Part shown: positions 1 through 8,449 of the stretch, piece after piece
How the letters are laid out: every line of letters starts with the position of its first letter
Position numbering within the stretch: the first letter of the stretch is position 1
Source of the DNA: Sphingobium sp. EM0848
Lineage (GTDB): Bacteria > Pseudomonadota > Alphaproteobacteria > Sphingomonadales > Sphingomonadaceae
Assembly (NCBI RefSeq): GCF_013375555.1
Contig: NZ_JABXWB010000001.1
Coordinates: forward strand, 2,480,001-2,544,000
Length of the DNA stretch: 64,000 nt
Direction: 5' to 3'
The notes under the pieces: model-generated
The model's database searches: none
What the model saw: only the letters and a program-made list of their open reading frames with translations
What the model was told of the DNA's origin: nothing
Program-made: the position numbers and the translations under genes

Positions 1-665
1 GCCCAGGGGCTGAGGCGCCGGGTGGGACCGCCGATCACCCAGCGCATGGGCCCGTCCTGATCGTGGCCCGGCCCCTGCCAGTGGCGCACCATCCGGCGCA
101 GCGTGCGGAAACGCTGCTTGCGGGTCGACACCCAGCGCCAGAGTTGGCCATACCAGCTCGACATCGCCTGCACCTGCGGCCCTTCGACCGACAGGCCCAG
201 ATCATACCAGCAATCCTCCGGCGGAATACCGAAATAACCGTCCTCGACATTGAAGCCGCCCATCAGCAGCAGCCGGTCGTCGGCAATCGCCAGCTTCTGA
301 TGGTTGCGGATCAGATAGCGCGTGGACCGCCGCGCCCCGAAGCGTCCGAAATGCGCGCCCGCCGCGATCAGGGGATCGAAAAAGCCAAACGGCGTCGCCG
401 CCGATCCGAAAGCGTCGATCATCAGCGTGACCGCCACCCCCCGCGCCCGCGCAGCGAGCAGCCGGTCGAGGATCAACTGCCCGCTCTCGTCCGCCGCGAA
501 GATATAATAATAGAGCTTCACGCTCTCATGGGCGCCGTCGATCAGGTCGACCAGCGCCTGCCGCAACGCCAGGCCCGTCTCGATCACCCGCAGCCGATTG
601 CCGCGCAGCGACAGGCTGATCCCGTCTTCGCCAATATGGGCCTCAGCCTCCTGCATGGTCGCCAT
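1..665 (-). CDS. Phospholipase D-like / cardiolipin synthase-like protein (partial, C-terminus outside window)
   Basis: Reverse-strand open frame running off the left edge of the window. The translation contains one HKD motif, NHQKLAIADDRLLLMGG (HxKxxxxD), and upstream of it the segment VKLYYYIFAADESG, where PLD-family proteins have the first strand of the catalytic fold. Family members are phosphatidyltransferases or phosphodiesterases; bacterial cardiolipin synthases carry two HKD motifs, and the second would lie outside the window. No signal peptide is visible. The start at 665 has a GGAG 3-4 bases upstream; in-frame ATGs at 701 and 656 are alternatives. The neighbouring lipid genes (mprF, acvB) fit a phospholipid role. 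Substrate cannot be assigned from half a protein. Confidence 0.8.
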   Translation of the reverse strand, partial: MATMQEAEAHIGEDGISLSLRGNRLRVIETGLALRQALVDLIDGAHESVKLYYYIFAADESGQLILDRLLAARARGVAVTLMIDAFGSAATPFGFFDPLIAAGAHFGRFGARRSTRYLIRNHQKLAIADDRLLLMGGFNVEDGYFGIPPEDCWYDLGLSVEGPQVQAMSSWYGQLWRWVSTRKQRFRTLRRMVRHWQGPGHDQDGPMRWVIGGPTRRLSPW

Positions 666-789
666 GCTCCGTTCATGCTCGCATTCGGGGCGGCTTGCCA
701 TGACTTTATGGGCTTTTCATTGACTCTTGTGGCGCGCGCTGTTAGGCGCCTCTCTCACGACTTTTCTCTGGTTGTTCAGGAGCGCCCGT

Positions 790-1134
790 TTGGCCCGCGT
801 TACCGTCGAAGATTGCGTCGACAAGGTTACCAACCGTTTCGATCTCGTTCTGCTTGCTGCGCAGCGCGCCCGTGAAATTTCGGGCGGCGCCGAACTGACT
901 CTGGACCGCGACCGCGATAAAAATCCGGTCGTCGCCCTGCGCGAGATCGCGGAAGAAACCATCCTGCCGGTGGATCTGCATGATTCGCTCGTCGCCTCAC
1001 TGCAGAAGGTGCAGATCGACGACGACGATACACCGGATGAAATCGGATCGATCGCCCAGTCGGCGGAGGCCCTGCGCCTGACCGCCGCCGCCCCGCCGCG
1101 TAATCAGAATATCGGCGGCGACTACGACGGCTGA
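790..1134 (+). CDS. rpoZ: DNA-directed RNA polymerase omega subunit
   Basis: A protein of 114 residues beginning [19 protein letters not shown] and continuing with the [14 protein letters not shown] and [14 protein letters not shown] blocks that define alphaproteobacterial RpoZ. Omega binds the C-terminal part of beta-prime and assists RNA polymerase assembly. The start is a TTG, chosen because the omega homology begins exactly there and CAGGAG sits 7 bases upstream; the in-frame ATG at 727 would add 21 residues of non-family sequence. The acidic tail (IDDDDTPDE) and the terminal NIGGDYDG are a normal variable extension. A hairpin terminator follows at 1159. Confidence 0.95.
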   Translation: MARVTVEDCVDKVTNRFDLVLLAAQRAREISGGAELTLDRDRDKNPVVALREIAEETILPVDLHDSLVASLQKVQIDDDDTPDEIGSIAQSAEALRLTAAAPPRNQNIGGDYDG

Positions 1135-1158
1135 TCCGTTCCAGTTTGGAGAGGGAAT

Positions 1159-1191
1159 GAGGCCCGGCCTGCGCAAGCAGGACCGGGCCTC
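1159..1191. terminator. Bidirectional hairpin terminator between rpoZ and mprF
   Basis: Inverted repeat GAGGCCCGG (1159-1167) and CCGGGCCTC (1183-1191), followed on the + strand by CGACTTGTT. It lies between two convergent genes and could stop transcription from both sides. The T-run is weak, so efficiency is uncertain. Confidence 0.6.
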
Positions 1192-1234
1192 GACTTGTTG
1201 GGGCTGGCCGGAACAGCCTGCAGGGAAGCAACTC

Positions 1235-3889
1235 CTAATGCACTTCCGCGATTTCCGGGGCCGCAGACGCGTCATCCACTGGATCGACTGACGGAGAGGG
1301 CAAGGACAACTGCTTCCTCCGCGTCTTCGTCGCCGCGCTGCCCGACCCGCCGCCCACCAGCTTTTGCAGGTCGATCATCGCGCGGGACAGGGAAATACCG
1401 CGCGGTCCGGCAATGAAGCGCGGCTCCCAGCGCGGAGAATATTTGTCCTTATAGGCGCGCAGCCCCTCAAAGCCGTAGAAGCTTTCGCCATGGCGGAAGA
1501 AGAAGGCCCCCGCCTTGGCCCAGAGCGGGGAAAGACGCCGCGCCTCAATCCCTGAAAGCGGCGCCAGGCCCAGCGTGAACCAGTCATAACCCTGCTCCCG
1601 CCCCCACAGCATCAGCCGGATGAACAGGAAATCCATCGTGCCATAGGGCGCGTCGCCGACATAGCGCATCAGGTCGACCGACAGTTCGCGGCGATTGGCG
1701 GTTGCCCAGATATTGGCGAAGGCGACGATCCGCCCCTCCTGGCGCACGATGGCGCAGTCGCAGGTCGCGATATAGGCGGGGTCGAAACGGCCCACGCTGA
1801 ACGCCTTTTCGCCATGGCCCTTGGCGGCGAGCCATTCGTCGGAAATCTGCTGCAACTCGTTCAGCAGCAGCGGGACATGGCGTCCGGGCACGATCTCGAA
1901 GCTCGCCCCCTCCCGCACGGCACGGCGCTCCGCATAGCGCAGCGGCTTGGCGTCGGGGCCCTCCAGCGTGAAATGATGCAGGTCGACCCGCGCTTCCTCA
2001 CCATATTTGACGATGACGAAGCCCAGATCGATCGCCAGCGGCAGCGCGTCGAGGCTCAACTGATAAAGCAGCAGCCGCCCCTGCTCGGCATCGGCCCTTT
2101 CGCGCAATTGCCAGAGCAGGTCGGGCCATTCTTCCCGATCGCCCACGGGGTCGCCCATGACGATCCAGCTATGGCCCTGCACCTGATACATGACGAAGGC
2201 ACGTCCGGATTCGGAGATCAGGAACAGCTTGTCCCCGGTCGTCGCCAGAAAGGCATCGGTCCGCTCGGCCAGCGCCAGCGCATCCGTGCTGGGGGTGTTG
2301 GATGGCCGGTCGGCCCGGCGCGGCGCGGTCGCCGGACGGAACATCCGCCAGAAGGCCGCCGCCACCGCCAGCACCGCGCTCGCCAGTCCCGCGCGCAGGA
2401 AGCGGGCGGCATTGGCGTGCGGGCCGAAATGCCACCACAAGTCATTCTGATAATCGACATGCTTATAGGCGAAGAAGCCGATCCAGATCGACAGGCCGAC
2501 CGCGACCGCCAGCGTCGCGATCCAGGCGGGCGTCAGCGCTTCGGCGGTGAAGCTGGTGCGCCGGTAGAAGGCCCCGCGCGTCCATTGCAGCAGCCCGGCG
2601 ATGATGAGCAGCGCGCTCGCTTCCTCATAATCCAGCCCCTTGATCAGCGAGAAGAGCGCGCCCGCCAGCAACAGGCTGCGCGTCATCCAGAAGGCGGCGT
2701 CCAGCCGGCGATAAAGGCCGGAGGCGAGCAGGATCAACAGGGTGCCGATGATGCTCGCGGCGAAATGCGACGCCTCGACAAAGCTCAGCGGCAGCCAGCC
2801 GGTGACGATGTGCATGCGATATTTGATCGCGGGCAAGGCGCCCGAAATCAGCAGGATCACCCCGCCCACCGCGACCAGCAGCGACAGCATGACCGGCGCC
2901 ATGCCAGACGCGGCGGACTGGGCGCCGTCCAGCACCCGGCTGACGGGATGGCGCCAGTTATTCCCCTCATGCAGGGCGATGGCGATCACACCCAGCATCA
3001 GGGGAATGAGATAATAGATCAGCCGATAGGCGATCAATGCGGCCAGCAGGCTGGGCCTGTCGACATCGGGCAAGGTGGCGACGATCACCGCCTCGAATAT
3101 GCCGAGGCCTCCAGGCACATGGCTGACCAGCGTGACGATGATCGCCAGCGCATAGGCCAGGAACAGCGTTGGATAGAGCGCGGGCGCGATACCCGGCACC
3201 AGAATGAACAGCGCTGCGCTGGCGGCGGCAAGGTCGATGCAGGCAACGCCGATCTGGGCGAGCGCCTGCCCCCGCGTCGGCAAGGCCAGCATCCAGCCGA
3301 AGATGCGCGGCGCACTGCCTTCCTTCCCTGCGGCAATCAGTCCCACAAGTGCGGCAAGGAGGATCGCACCGCCCGCCAGCCGTTGCAGCACCGGCGCAAA
3401 AGTGACACCCATCAGCGTGATATCCGCCGGATGGACCGCCATCAGCAACCCCGCCAACACGAACACCCCGCCCCAGAAGGAAAGCCCGGCAGAGGCAATG
3501 ATGCGGGCAATGTCCCCGCCCTCAAGGCCTGCGGCGGTGTAGATACGGTAACGCGCCGACCCGCCGGTCAGCAGCGACAGCCCCAGATTATGGCTCAGCG
3601 TATAGCTGCAAAAGGATGCCAGCGCCGCCGTGCGCCATGGCAACGGCCGTCCCACGATGCGCAAGGCGACATAGTCGTAAAAGGTCAGCGCCACATAGCT
3701 CGCCGCCGTCAGCGCCAGCGCCCCGCCCAGTCGCCAGCCCGCGATCATGTGCACGGCATGGCGGATATCTTTCAGGCGCACCTCCGCCAGCAGGCCATGC
3801 AGCGCAACCAGCCCCAACGCCGCCACGGCCAGCATGACGGCAACGGTCAGCGGCGCCTTCCAGGGCCGGATGCGGTCGGCCAGGATCAT
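1235..3889 (-). CDS. mprF: Bifunctional lysylphosphatidylglycerol flippase/synthetase MprF
   Basis: 884 residues. About 550 N-terminal residues are a multi-helix membrane region (flippase type, with YDYVALRIVGRPLPW and the SHNLGLSLLTGGSARYR block near residues 70-115). The C-terminal ~300 residues are the cytosolic DUF2156 aminoacyl-phosphatidylglycerol synthase domain, with landmarks FVMYQVQGHSWIVMGDPVG and MDFLFIRLMLWGREQGY. Family members transfer lysine (or alanine) from aminoacyl-tRNA to phosphatidylglycerol and flip the product, lowering surface charge and sensitivity to cationic peptides. Its ATG overlaps the stop of the upstream acvB-like gene by 4 bases (ATGA), implying translational coupling. 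The amino acid specificity cannot be read from sequence; lysine is inferred from the acvB partner (lpiA-acvB in Rhizobiales). Confidence 0.9.
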   Translation of the reverse strand: MILADRIRPWKAPLTVAVMLAVAALGLVALHGLLAEVRLKDIRHAVHMIAGWRLGGALALTAASYVALTFYDYVALRIVGRPLPWRTAALASFCSYTLSHNLGLSLLTGGSARYRIYTAAGLEGGDIARIIASAGLSFWGGVFVLAGLLMAVHPADITLMGVTFAPVLQRLAGGAILLAALVGLIAAGKEGSAPRIFGWMLALPTRGQALAQIGVACIDLAAASAALFILVPGIAPALYPTLFLAYALAIIVTLVSHVPGGLGIFEAVIVATLPDVDRPSLLAALIAYRLIYYLIPLMLGVIAIALHEGNNWRHPVSRVLDGAQSAASGMAPVMLSLLVAVGGVILLISGALPAIKYRMHIVTGWLPLSFVEASHFAASIIGTLLILLASGLYRRLDAAFWMTRSLLLAGALFSLIKGLDYEEASALLIIAGLLQWTRGAFYRRTSFTAEALTPAWIATLAVAVGLSIWIGFFAYKHVDYQNDLWWHFGPHANAARFLRAGLASAVLAVAAAFWRMFRPATAPRRADRPSNTPSTDALALAERTDAFLATTGDKLFLISESGRAFVMYQVQGHSWIVMGDPVGDREEWPDLLWQLRERADAEQGRLLLYQLSLDALPLAIDLGFVIVKYGEEARVDLHHFTLEGPDAKPLRYAERRAVREGASFEIVPGRHVPLLLNELQQISDEWLAAKGHGEKAFSVGRFDPAYIATCDCAIVRQEGRIVAFANIWATANRRELSVDLMRYVGDAPYGTMDFLFIRLMLWGREQGYDWFTLGLAPLSGIEARRLSPLWAKAGAFFFRHGESFYGFEGLRAYKDKYSPRWEPRFIAGPRGISLSRAMIDLQKLVGGGSGSAATKTRRKQLSLPSPSVDPVDDASAAPEIAEVH

Positions 3890-5328
3890 ATCGTCAGCCC
3901 CTTGAGCATATGGTTCACCAGCAACGGGGCGTTACGGTCGAAATGATGGCCGCCCGGCACCACCACCGTCTCCGCCAGTCCGCGGGGAATGGAAGGACAA
4001 GCGCTGTCATTCTCCTGGGTTCCCTTGACGCAGAGGATCGGCACGCCGCGCAGCCGGGCAATCGCCGGAACGGTCGGATATTGCGGGCTGTCGTCCATGT
4101 TGAGCCAGCTCGACAGGTGGAACTGGAAATCCGCCGACGGGCTGAGGCCCAGCAGCGACAGCCGCTCCACCTTCGCCCGCTGGGTCGGCGGCAGACTGCC
4201 CACGATATAGGGCAGCACGTCCGCGCCGAAACTGTATCCGACCAGCAGCACCCGCGGCCGGTGCCAGTGCTGCGAATAGCCCCTGATGATCGCGGACAGG
4301 TCGGCGGCGGCACCCCGCGGCGTACGCTGGCTCCAGAAATAGGAGAGGCTGTCCATGCCGACGACCGGAATGCCGGCATGGGCGAGCTGCCCCGCCACAT
4401 CCTTGTCCAGCCCGACCCAGCCGCCATCGCCTGAATAGATCACGGCCATCATGTCCGTGCGCGGCGCGGCGGGATCGGTGACGATATTGACCGGCAACCC
4501 GACAGGCAGCGCGGCATCGGCGCTGACCGGCGGCGGTGCGAGGAAGGGCTGGATCTGCGTCAGCAGCGCCGCGTCCTTCTGCCCCACCGCCGTGACCAGC
4601 CGTCCGCTGCCCGTGCGGCTGACGAAGCGCTGCAAGGCCGCCGGGCGCATCGCGTGGCGCCCGCTATCGGTCAGCGCGATCCAGGGCGAAGGGAGTTGGC
4701 GACTGGGCGCGAAGGCAAAGCCGCGATAGGGCCGGCCATAGCCGGTAAGCTTCAGACTGCCCGACCGGCACCAGGGCCGCCCGCCGCTCAGCACGGGCGC
4801 GAAATCCTGCGACAGCACCGCCTTGTAGGCGCCGTTCGGCCCGGAGGCGAGCGCGGCATAGGCCAGCGCCGCCCCCTCGCCCCGGCCGATCAGGACCGGC
4901 TTGTTGTACATGGGCAGCTTCCAGCGATGCTGGAGGTCGCGGGCAAGGTCGATGATCCCGTAATTGGGGTTGACGCAGCGCTTCGACGCCTGAAGCGCCT
5001 TCAGAAATTGCGGCGTGGAGATACCCGCCACCATCGCCCCGCGCGCGGCCAGATGGCGGGCGAAGTCGGCACTGCCCTGATCCCATCCGTTCCGGTCGGA
5101 CAGCGCCAGCACCACGCCGGTCGGCAGGCCCACCGGGCGATAGACCGCGATGGGCCCCATTGGCGGCAAGTCATAATCGCTCTCACCCACCATGCCGCCC
5201 ATCGCCGCCGGCACCGCATCGGCTTCCGCCCGCGCCGGGTTCATGGCGTTGAAGGTCGACAGCAATATCCCCGCCCCGGCAAGCAGGCCGGGGATCAGCC
5301 ACAGACGTGCGCGACGCAGCCGGATCAT
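3886..5328 (-). CDS. acvB: AcvB/VirJ-family periplasmic serine hydrolase (probable lysyl-phosphatidylglycerol hydrolase)
   Basis: 480 residues from the ATG at 5328, which follows GGAGG at good spacing; the open frame extends 57 codons further upstream without family sequence. The N-terminus (RLRRARLWLIPGLLAGAGILLS) is a signal or anchor. The C-terminal half is the VirJ domain, with a nucleophile elbow VLLVGYSFGADV (GxSxG) and a terminal VVVPGGHHFDRN expected to carry the catalytic His. The N-terminal half looks like a duplicated hydrolase fold whose elbow is degenerate (LIGRGEGAALAY). Agrobacterium AcvB degrades lysyl-phosphatidylglycerol, and acvB homologues are co-transcribed with lpiA/mprF in Rhizobium. 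The 4-base overlap with mprF here preserves that pairing with the gene order reversed. Confidence 0.85.
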   Translation of the reverse strand: MIRLRRARLWLIPGLLAGAGILLSTFNAMNPARAEADAVPAAMGGMVGESDYDLPPMGPIAVYRPVGLPTGVVLALSDRNGWDQGSADFARHLAARGAMVAGISTPQFLKALQASKRCVNPNYGIIDLARDLQHRWKLPMYNKPVLIGRGEGAALAYAALASGPNGAYKAVLSQDFAPVLSGGRPWCRSGSLKLTGYGRPYRGFAFAPSRQLPSPWIALTDSGRHAMRPAALQRFVSRTGSGRLVTAVGQKDAALLTQIQPFLAPPPVSADAALPVGLPVNIVTDPAAPRTDMMAVIYSGDGGWVGLDKDVAGQLAHAGIPVVGMDSLSYFWSQRTPRGAAADLSAIIRGYSQHWHRPRVLLVGYSFGADVLPYIVGSLPPTQRAKVERLSLLGLSPSADFQFHLSSWLNMDDSPQYPTVPAIARLRGVPILCVKGTQENDSACPSIPRGLAETVVVPGGHHFDRNAPLLVNHMLKGLTI

Positions 5329-5339
5329 CCTTGCCTCCG

Positions 5340-5768
5340 TCAGTCCCCTGGAACCCGGTCTATCCGGGTCCATGTTTGCGACTTGCACAGCAGGCCGCCC
5401 AATATGCAGCCCTTGACCCGCATCTGGGCGGGCGACAACTGGCTGATCTGCGAACTGAAGCGGCGGCCCATGTCGGGGACGAAGACAGTACCGCGCCATT
5501 CATTCTTGCCGTCCGCGCGATAATCTTCCAGCAATTCGGTGCCGATCAGCCGGGCCGTGCCGCCGTCCCGCGCATCGTCCTGCGCCTCACGGTCGGCCCA
5601 GACGACCCAGCCGCACAACCGGTCACCGCAAGGGCCGGTACGCACCGCGACATTGTTGTGAGGGCCAAGCCACAGCCCCTCGGGCTGCGCGACGGGCACC
5701 TTTGCCGCCAATGCGGGCGCGGCACATGCCAGGCATGCACTTGCGATCAAAAGCCTCCCCAACCTCAT
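5340..5768 (-). CDS. DUF2147 domain secreted protein
   Basis: 142 residues with a cleavable signal peptide (MRLGRLLIASACLACAAPALA). The mature part has the DUF2147 pattern PEGLWLGPHNNVAVRTGPCGDRLCGWVVW, then a basic segment and a CxxxxLLCKSQTW end; four cysteines could form disulphides. DUF2147 proteins are small periplasmic beta-rich proteins of unresolved function. It ends 11 bases before the acvB start on the same strand, so it probably belongs to one operon with acvB and mprF. Confidence 0.85.
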   Translation of the reverse strand: MRLGRLLIASACLACAAPALAAKVPVAQPEGLWLGPHNNVAVRTGPCGDRLCGWVVWADREAQDDARDGGTARLIGTELLEDYRADGKNEWRGTVFVPDMGRRFSSQISQLSPAQMRVKGCILGGLLCKSQTWTRIDRVPGD

Positions 5769-5810
5769 ATGACCATCCTTTCAGGAACGATCATCCTGTT
5801 TTAGGCCAGC

Positions 5811-6560
5811 TTACATTGCGCGTCGCTCTGCATATTCTGAATTTTTGGCAATGTTTGCCGCGCGCAGAACGGTGGCCGCCACCAGCGCCGAATCGCTGTG
5901 CAGGAAATGCCCGCCCGGCAGGCCGACGACATGCACATTGGACTGGCGCCAGCCCGAACACAGGCTGCCGCTTTCCTCCACCCCATGGATGCAGAGCACC
6001 GGCGCCCAGTCGAGCCGCAGCGCAGCGGGCCGGGCCGGGCCGTCATCGGCGAAGTCGAAGACCCCGCCCGGTGTGGCACGGAACAACATGGTGTCGGCCG
6101 GCACGATCAGCGCGACCATGGCCACCCGCGATCGCAAGGCAGGCGGCAGGGCCTCCACCCCCGCCAACAGCATGTTCGCGCCGAAGGACTGACCGACCAG
6201 CACCAGCTGCCGCGCGCCCGGCTCCGCCAGGGCGCGGCGCACGGCCTGCTCCACCAGCGTGCCGGTTTCGGCAAGCGTGCGGCGGCGGGAGAAGGCGGCC
6301 AGCGAGTTGACCCCGATCACCGGCAGCCCGCCCTGCGCCATATGACCGGCGATCACCGGCCCCATGCCCGCGTTGAAGCCCATGTCGCCGGACAGGAAGA
6401 TCGCCACCGTGCCGTCGCGATTCGACGCCGGGGCCGGCACCAATGTGAACAGCGGCCCGTCGGGATAGCCCAGATACCGGCAATACACCGCCGCGCCGGT
6501 CAGCAGCGCGAAGATCGCCGCCAACGTCAGGCCCCATTTGCGGCGTCGGAAAAACGACAT
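5811..6560 (-). CDS. Short VirJ-domain hydrolase, paralogue of the AcvB-like protein
   Basis: About 249 residues starting MSFFRRRKWGLTLAAIFALL, an uncleaved anchor or signal peptide. This ATG was preferred over the one five codons upstream (6575) because an AGG lies at usable spacing only for the inner start. The rest is a single VirJ domain: VAIFLSGDMGFN, nucleophile elbow LVLVGQSFGANM (GxSxG) and C-terminal VVGLPGGHFLHSDS with the candidate catalytic His. It resembles the C-terminal half of the protein at 3886-5328 and is encoded on the same strand 43 bases before the DUF2147 gene. It may hydrolyse an aminoacylated lipid like AcvB or have a different substrate; this is inference. Confidence 0.8.
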   Translation of the reverse strand: MSFFRRRKWGLTLAAIFALLTGAAVYCRYLGYPDGPLFTLVPAPASNRDGTVAIFLSGDMGFNAGMGPVIAGHMAQGGLPVIGVNSLAAFSRRRTLAETGTLVEQAVRRALAEPGARQLVLVGQSFGANMLLAGVEALPPALRSRVAMVALIVPADTMLFRATPGGVFDFADDGPARPAALRLDWAPVLCIHGVEESGSLCSGWRQSNVHVVGLPGGHFLHSDSALVAATVLRAANIAKNSEYAERRAM

Positions 6561-6636
6561 TGAAGACACCTGCATTGCTTAATCGCGGCGTGACGTTACC
6601 GGCTTTTCCCCGAACGCCAAGCCGCAGAGGGAATAA

Positions 6637-7905
6637 ATGCCGATCGAACCGCGTATATGCATGATGAATAACAATACCGACCTTCGTTCCGCTGCCTCCC
6701 GTCTTCCTTTATCCCGTGTCGCTCTGGCCACCGCGCTGCGCCGTCCGCTGCGGGTCGCCCTGTTCTCCGGCAATTATGATTGCGTGCGCGACGGCGCGAA
6801 CCAGGCGCTGAACCGGCTGGTCGCCTATCTGCTGAACAAGGTGCAGGCGGAGGTCCGCATCTATTCGCCGACTGCCCCGCGCAAGGCGTTTGATTCGGTG
6901 GGCGATGTCCGTCCGGTCCGGTCCGTCAGCATTCCGGGGCGGCCGGAATATCGCGTCGCACTGGGCTTTCCCCGCGCGACCCAACAGGATTTCGAGAGTT
7001 TCGCCCCTGACATCGTCCATCTCTCCGCCCCCGACCTGCTGGGGCGGCAGGCGCAGAAATATGCGCTTGCACGGGGCATTCCCGTGGTCTCCAGCCTGCA
7101 TACGCGCTTCGAAACCTATCTCGATTATTATCGGCTGTCCTTCCTGCGCGGGCCGGTCAATCGCTATCTCGACCGCTTTTACGGCGGGTGCGCCTGCATA
7201 CTCTGCCCAACCCTGCCGATCGCGCAGGAAATGGGCGACCGTTTCGGTACGGATCGCACCGCCATCTGGGGTCGCGGCATCGATCCCGCCTGTTTCCGCC
7301 CCGGCCTGCGCGACACGGGGTTCCGCGAGAGACTCGGCTACACGGCCGAGGATGTGGTGCCGCTCTTCTTTGGGCGGCTGGTGCTGGAAAAGGGGCTGGG
7401 CGTCTTTGCAGACGCCATCGACGCCCTGCGCGCGCAGGGGCTGGCGGTCCGCCCGCTGATCATCGGCGACGGGCCGGCACGCAATTGGCTGGCGCAGCGG
7501 CTGCCCAACGCCACCTTCATGGGGCATCTGGCGGGCGAGGCGCTGGGCCGCGCGGTCGCGAGCGCCGACATATTGATCAACCCATCGGTCACGGAAGCGT
7601 TCGGCAATGTCAATCTGGAGGCAATGGCATCGGGCCTCGCGGTCATTTCCGCCGATGTGCCCAGCGCCTCCTCCCTGATCGACGACGGGCGCACCGGCCT
7701 GCTTGTGCCGCCCAAGGACGTCGCAGCCTATGCGGAGGCCGCTGCCGCGCTGGTGCGCCAGCCCCATCGCCGCATGGCCCTGGGCACGGCGGCGGCGGAA
7801 GCGGCGACGCGCCATCAATGGGACGATGTGCTGGAGGCCGTGGTCCGCAGCTACGCCCAACTCCTCCAGATCCCGCTTGCCACGCCCGTCGCACGGGCGG
7901 CATGA
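6637..7905 (+). CDS. GT4-family glycosyltransferase (lipid glycosyltransferase-like)
   Basis: 422 residues, GT-B fold. The N-terminal domain has the GNYDCVRDGANQALNRL glycine loop and PDIVHLSAPDLLGRQA; the C-terminal donor domain has LFFGRLVLEKGLGVFADA and the EX7E signature SVTEAFGNVNLEAMASG. The overall layout resembles MgtA/SqdX-type enzymes that glycosylate membrane lipids with a nucleotide sugar. There is no transmembrane segment, so it would act at the inner face of the membrane. AGAGGG precedes the ATG at 6637; the inner ATG at 6664 is possible. It is transcribed away from the acvB-mprF cluster. Donor and acceptor are unknown; a glycolipid or glycosphingolipid acceptor is inferred from context. 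Confidence 0.85.
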   Translation: MPIEPRICMMNNNTDLRSAASRLPLSRVALATALRRPLRVALFSGNYDCVRDGANQALNRLVAYLLNKVQAEVRIYSPTAPRKAFDSVGDVRPVRSVSIPGRPEYRVALGFPRATQQDFESFAPDIVHLSAPDLLGRQAQKYALARGIPVVSSLHTRFETYLDYYRLSFLRGPVNRYLDRFYGGCACILCPTLPIAQEMGDRFGTDRTAIWGRGIDPACFRPGLRDTGFRERLGYTAEDVVPLFFGRLVLEKGLGVFADAIDALRAQGLAVRPLIIGDGPARNWLAQRLPNATFMGHLAGEALGRAVASADILINPSVTEAFGNVNLEAMASGLAVISADVPSASSLIDDGRTGLLVPPKDVAAYAEAAAALVRQPHRRMALGTAAAEAATRHQWDDVLEAVVRSYAQLLQIPLATPVARAA

Positions 7906-7912
7906 GACAGCC

Positions 7913-8449
7913 ATGATGGACGAAGATCCGGACATCCGGGACGATCTGGCGGCGATGCGGCGCTATGCGCGCTCACTGACCCGCGACGATCAGGATGCCG
8001 ACGACGTCGTGCAGGACGCGCTGCTGCGCGCCATAGAGCGGCGGGCAACCTATCAGCAGGGCCGCAGTCGCCGTCGCTGGCTGCTGGCGATCGTCCACAA
8101 TGTCTTTTTCTCCGCCAAACGGCGCGAGGCGTCGGAGGCCCGGCGCAACAGCCGCTTTGCCGAAACCCTGATCGACCAGCTGGAACCGGGGCAGGAGGAA
8201 CATGCCCGCCTGACCGAAATCGCGCGGCAATTCTCCGCCCTGCCCGAACATCATCGCGCAGTGCTGCATCTCACCGCGATCGAAGGGTTGAGTTACCAGC
8301 AGGCGGCCGAAACCCTGGGCGTGCCGGTAGGCACGGTGATGTCGCGGCTGTCGCGGGCGCGGGCTGCGTTGCGGGAGCAGGAACAGGGACAGGGACAGGG
8401 ACAGCAGGCGGCATCTGGCCTCCGGCTGATAGGAGGAAGCGATGACTGA
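7913..8449 (+). CDS. ECF-type RNA polymerase sigma factor
   Basis: 178 residues with sigma region 2 (DDQDADDVVQDALLRAI, core-binding and -10 recognition) and region 4 (LPEHHRAVLHLTAIEGLSYQQAAETLGVPVGTVMSRL split by a short linker), the minimal ECF architecture. The start is one of two adjacent ATGs at 7913 or 7916, eight bases after the stop of the glycosyltransferase. Near the C-terminus three copies of the hexamer GGGACA encode a GQGQGQ tract (8390-8407). The following anti-sigma gene overlaps by 8 bases, so the two are translationally coupled. The target promoters cannot be deduced from the window. Confidence 0.9.
   Translation: MMDEDPDIRDDLAAMRRYARSLTRDDQDADDVVQDALLRAIERRATYQQGRSRRRWLLAIVHNVFFSAKRREASEARRNSRFAETLIDQLEPGQEEHARLTEIARQFSALPEHHRAVLHLTAIEGLSYQQAAETLGVPVGTVMSRLSRARAALREQEQGQGQGQQAASGLRLIGGSDD

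Noticed and set aside
1814..3946. 710-codon open frame antisense to mprF
   Set aside because: Gln/Arg/His-rich low-complexity translation without any motif, opposite a well-supported gene.
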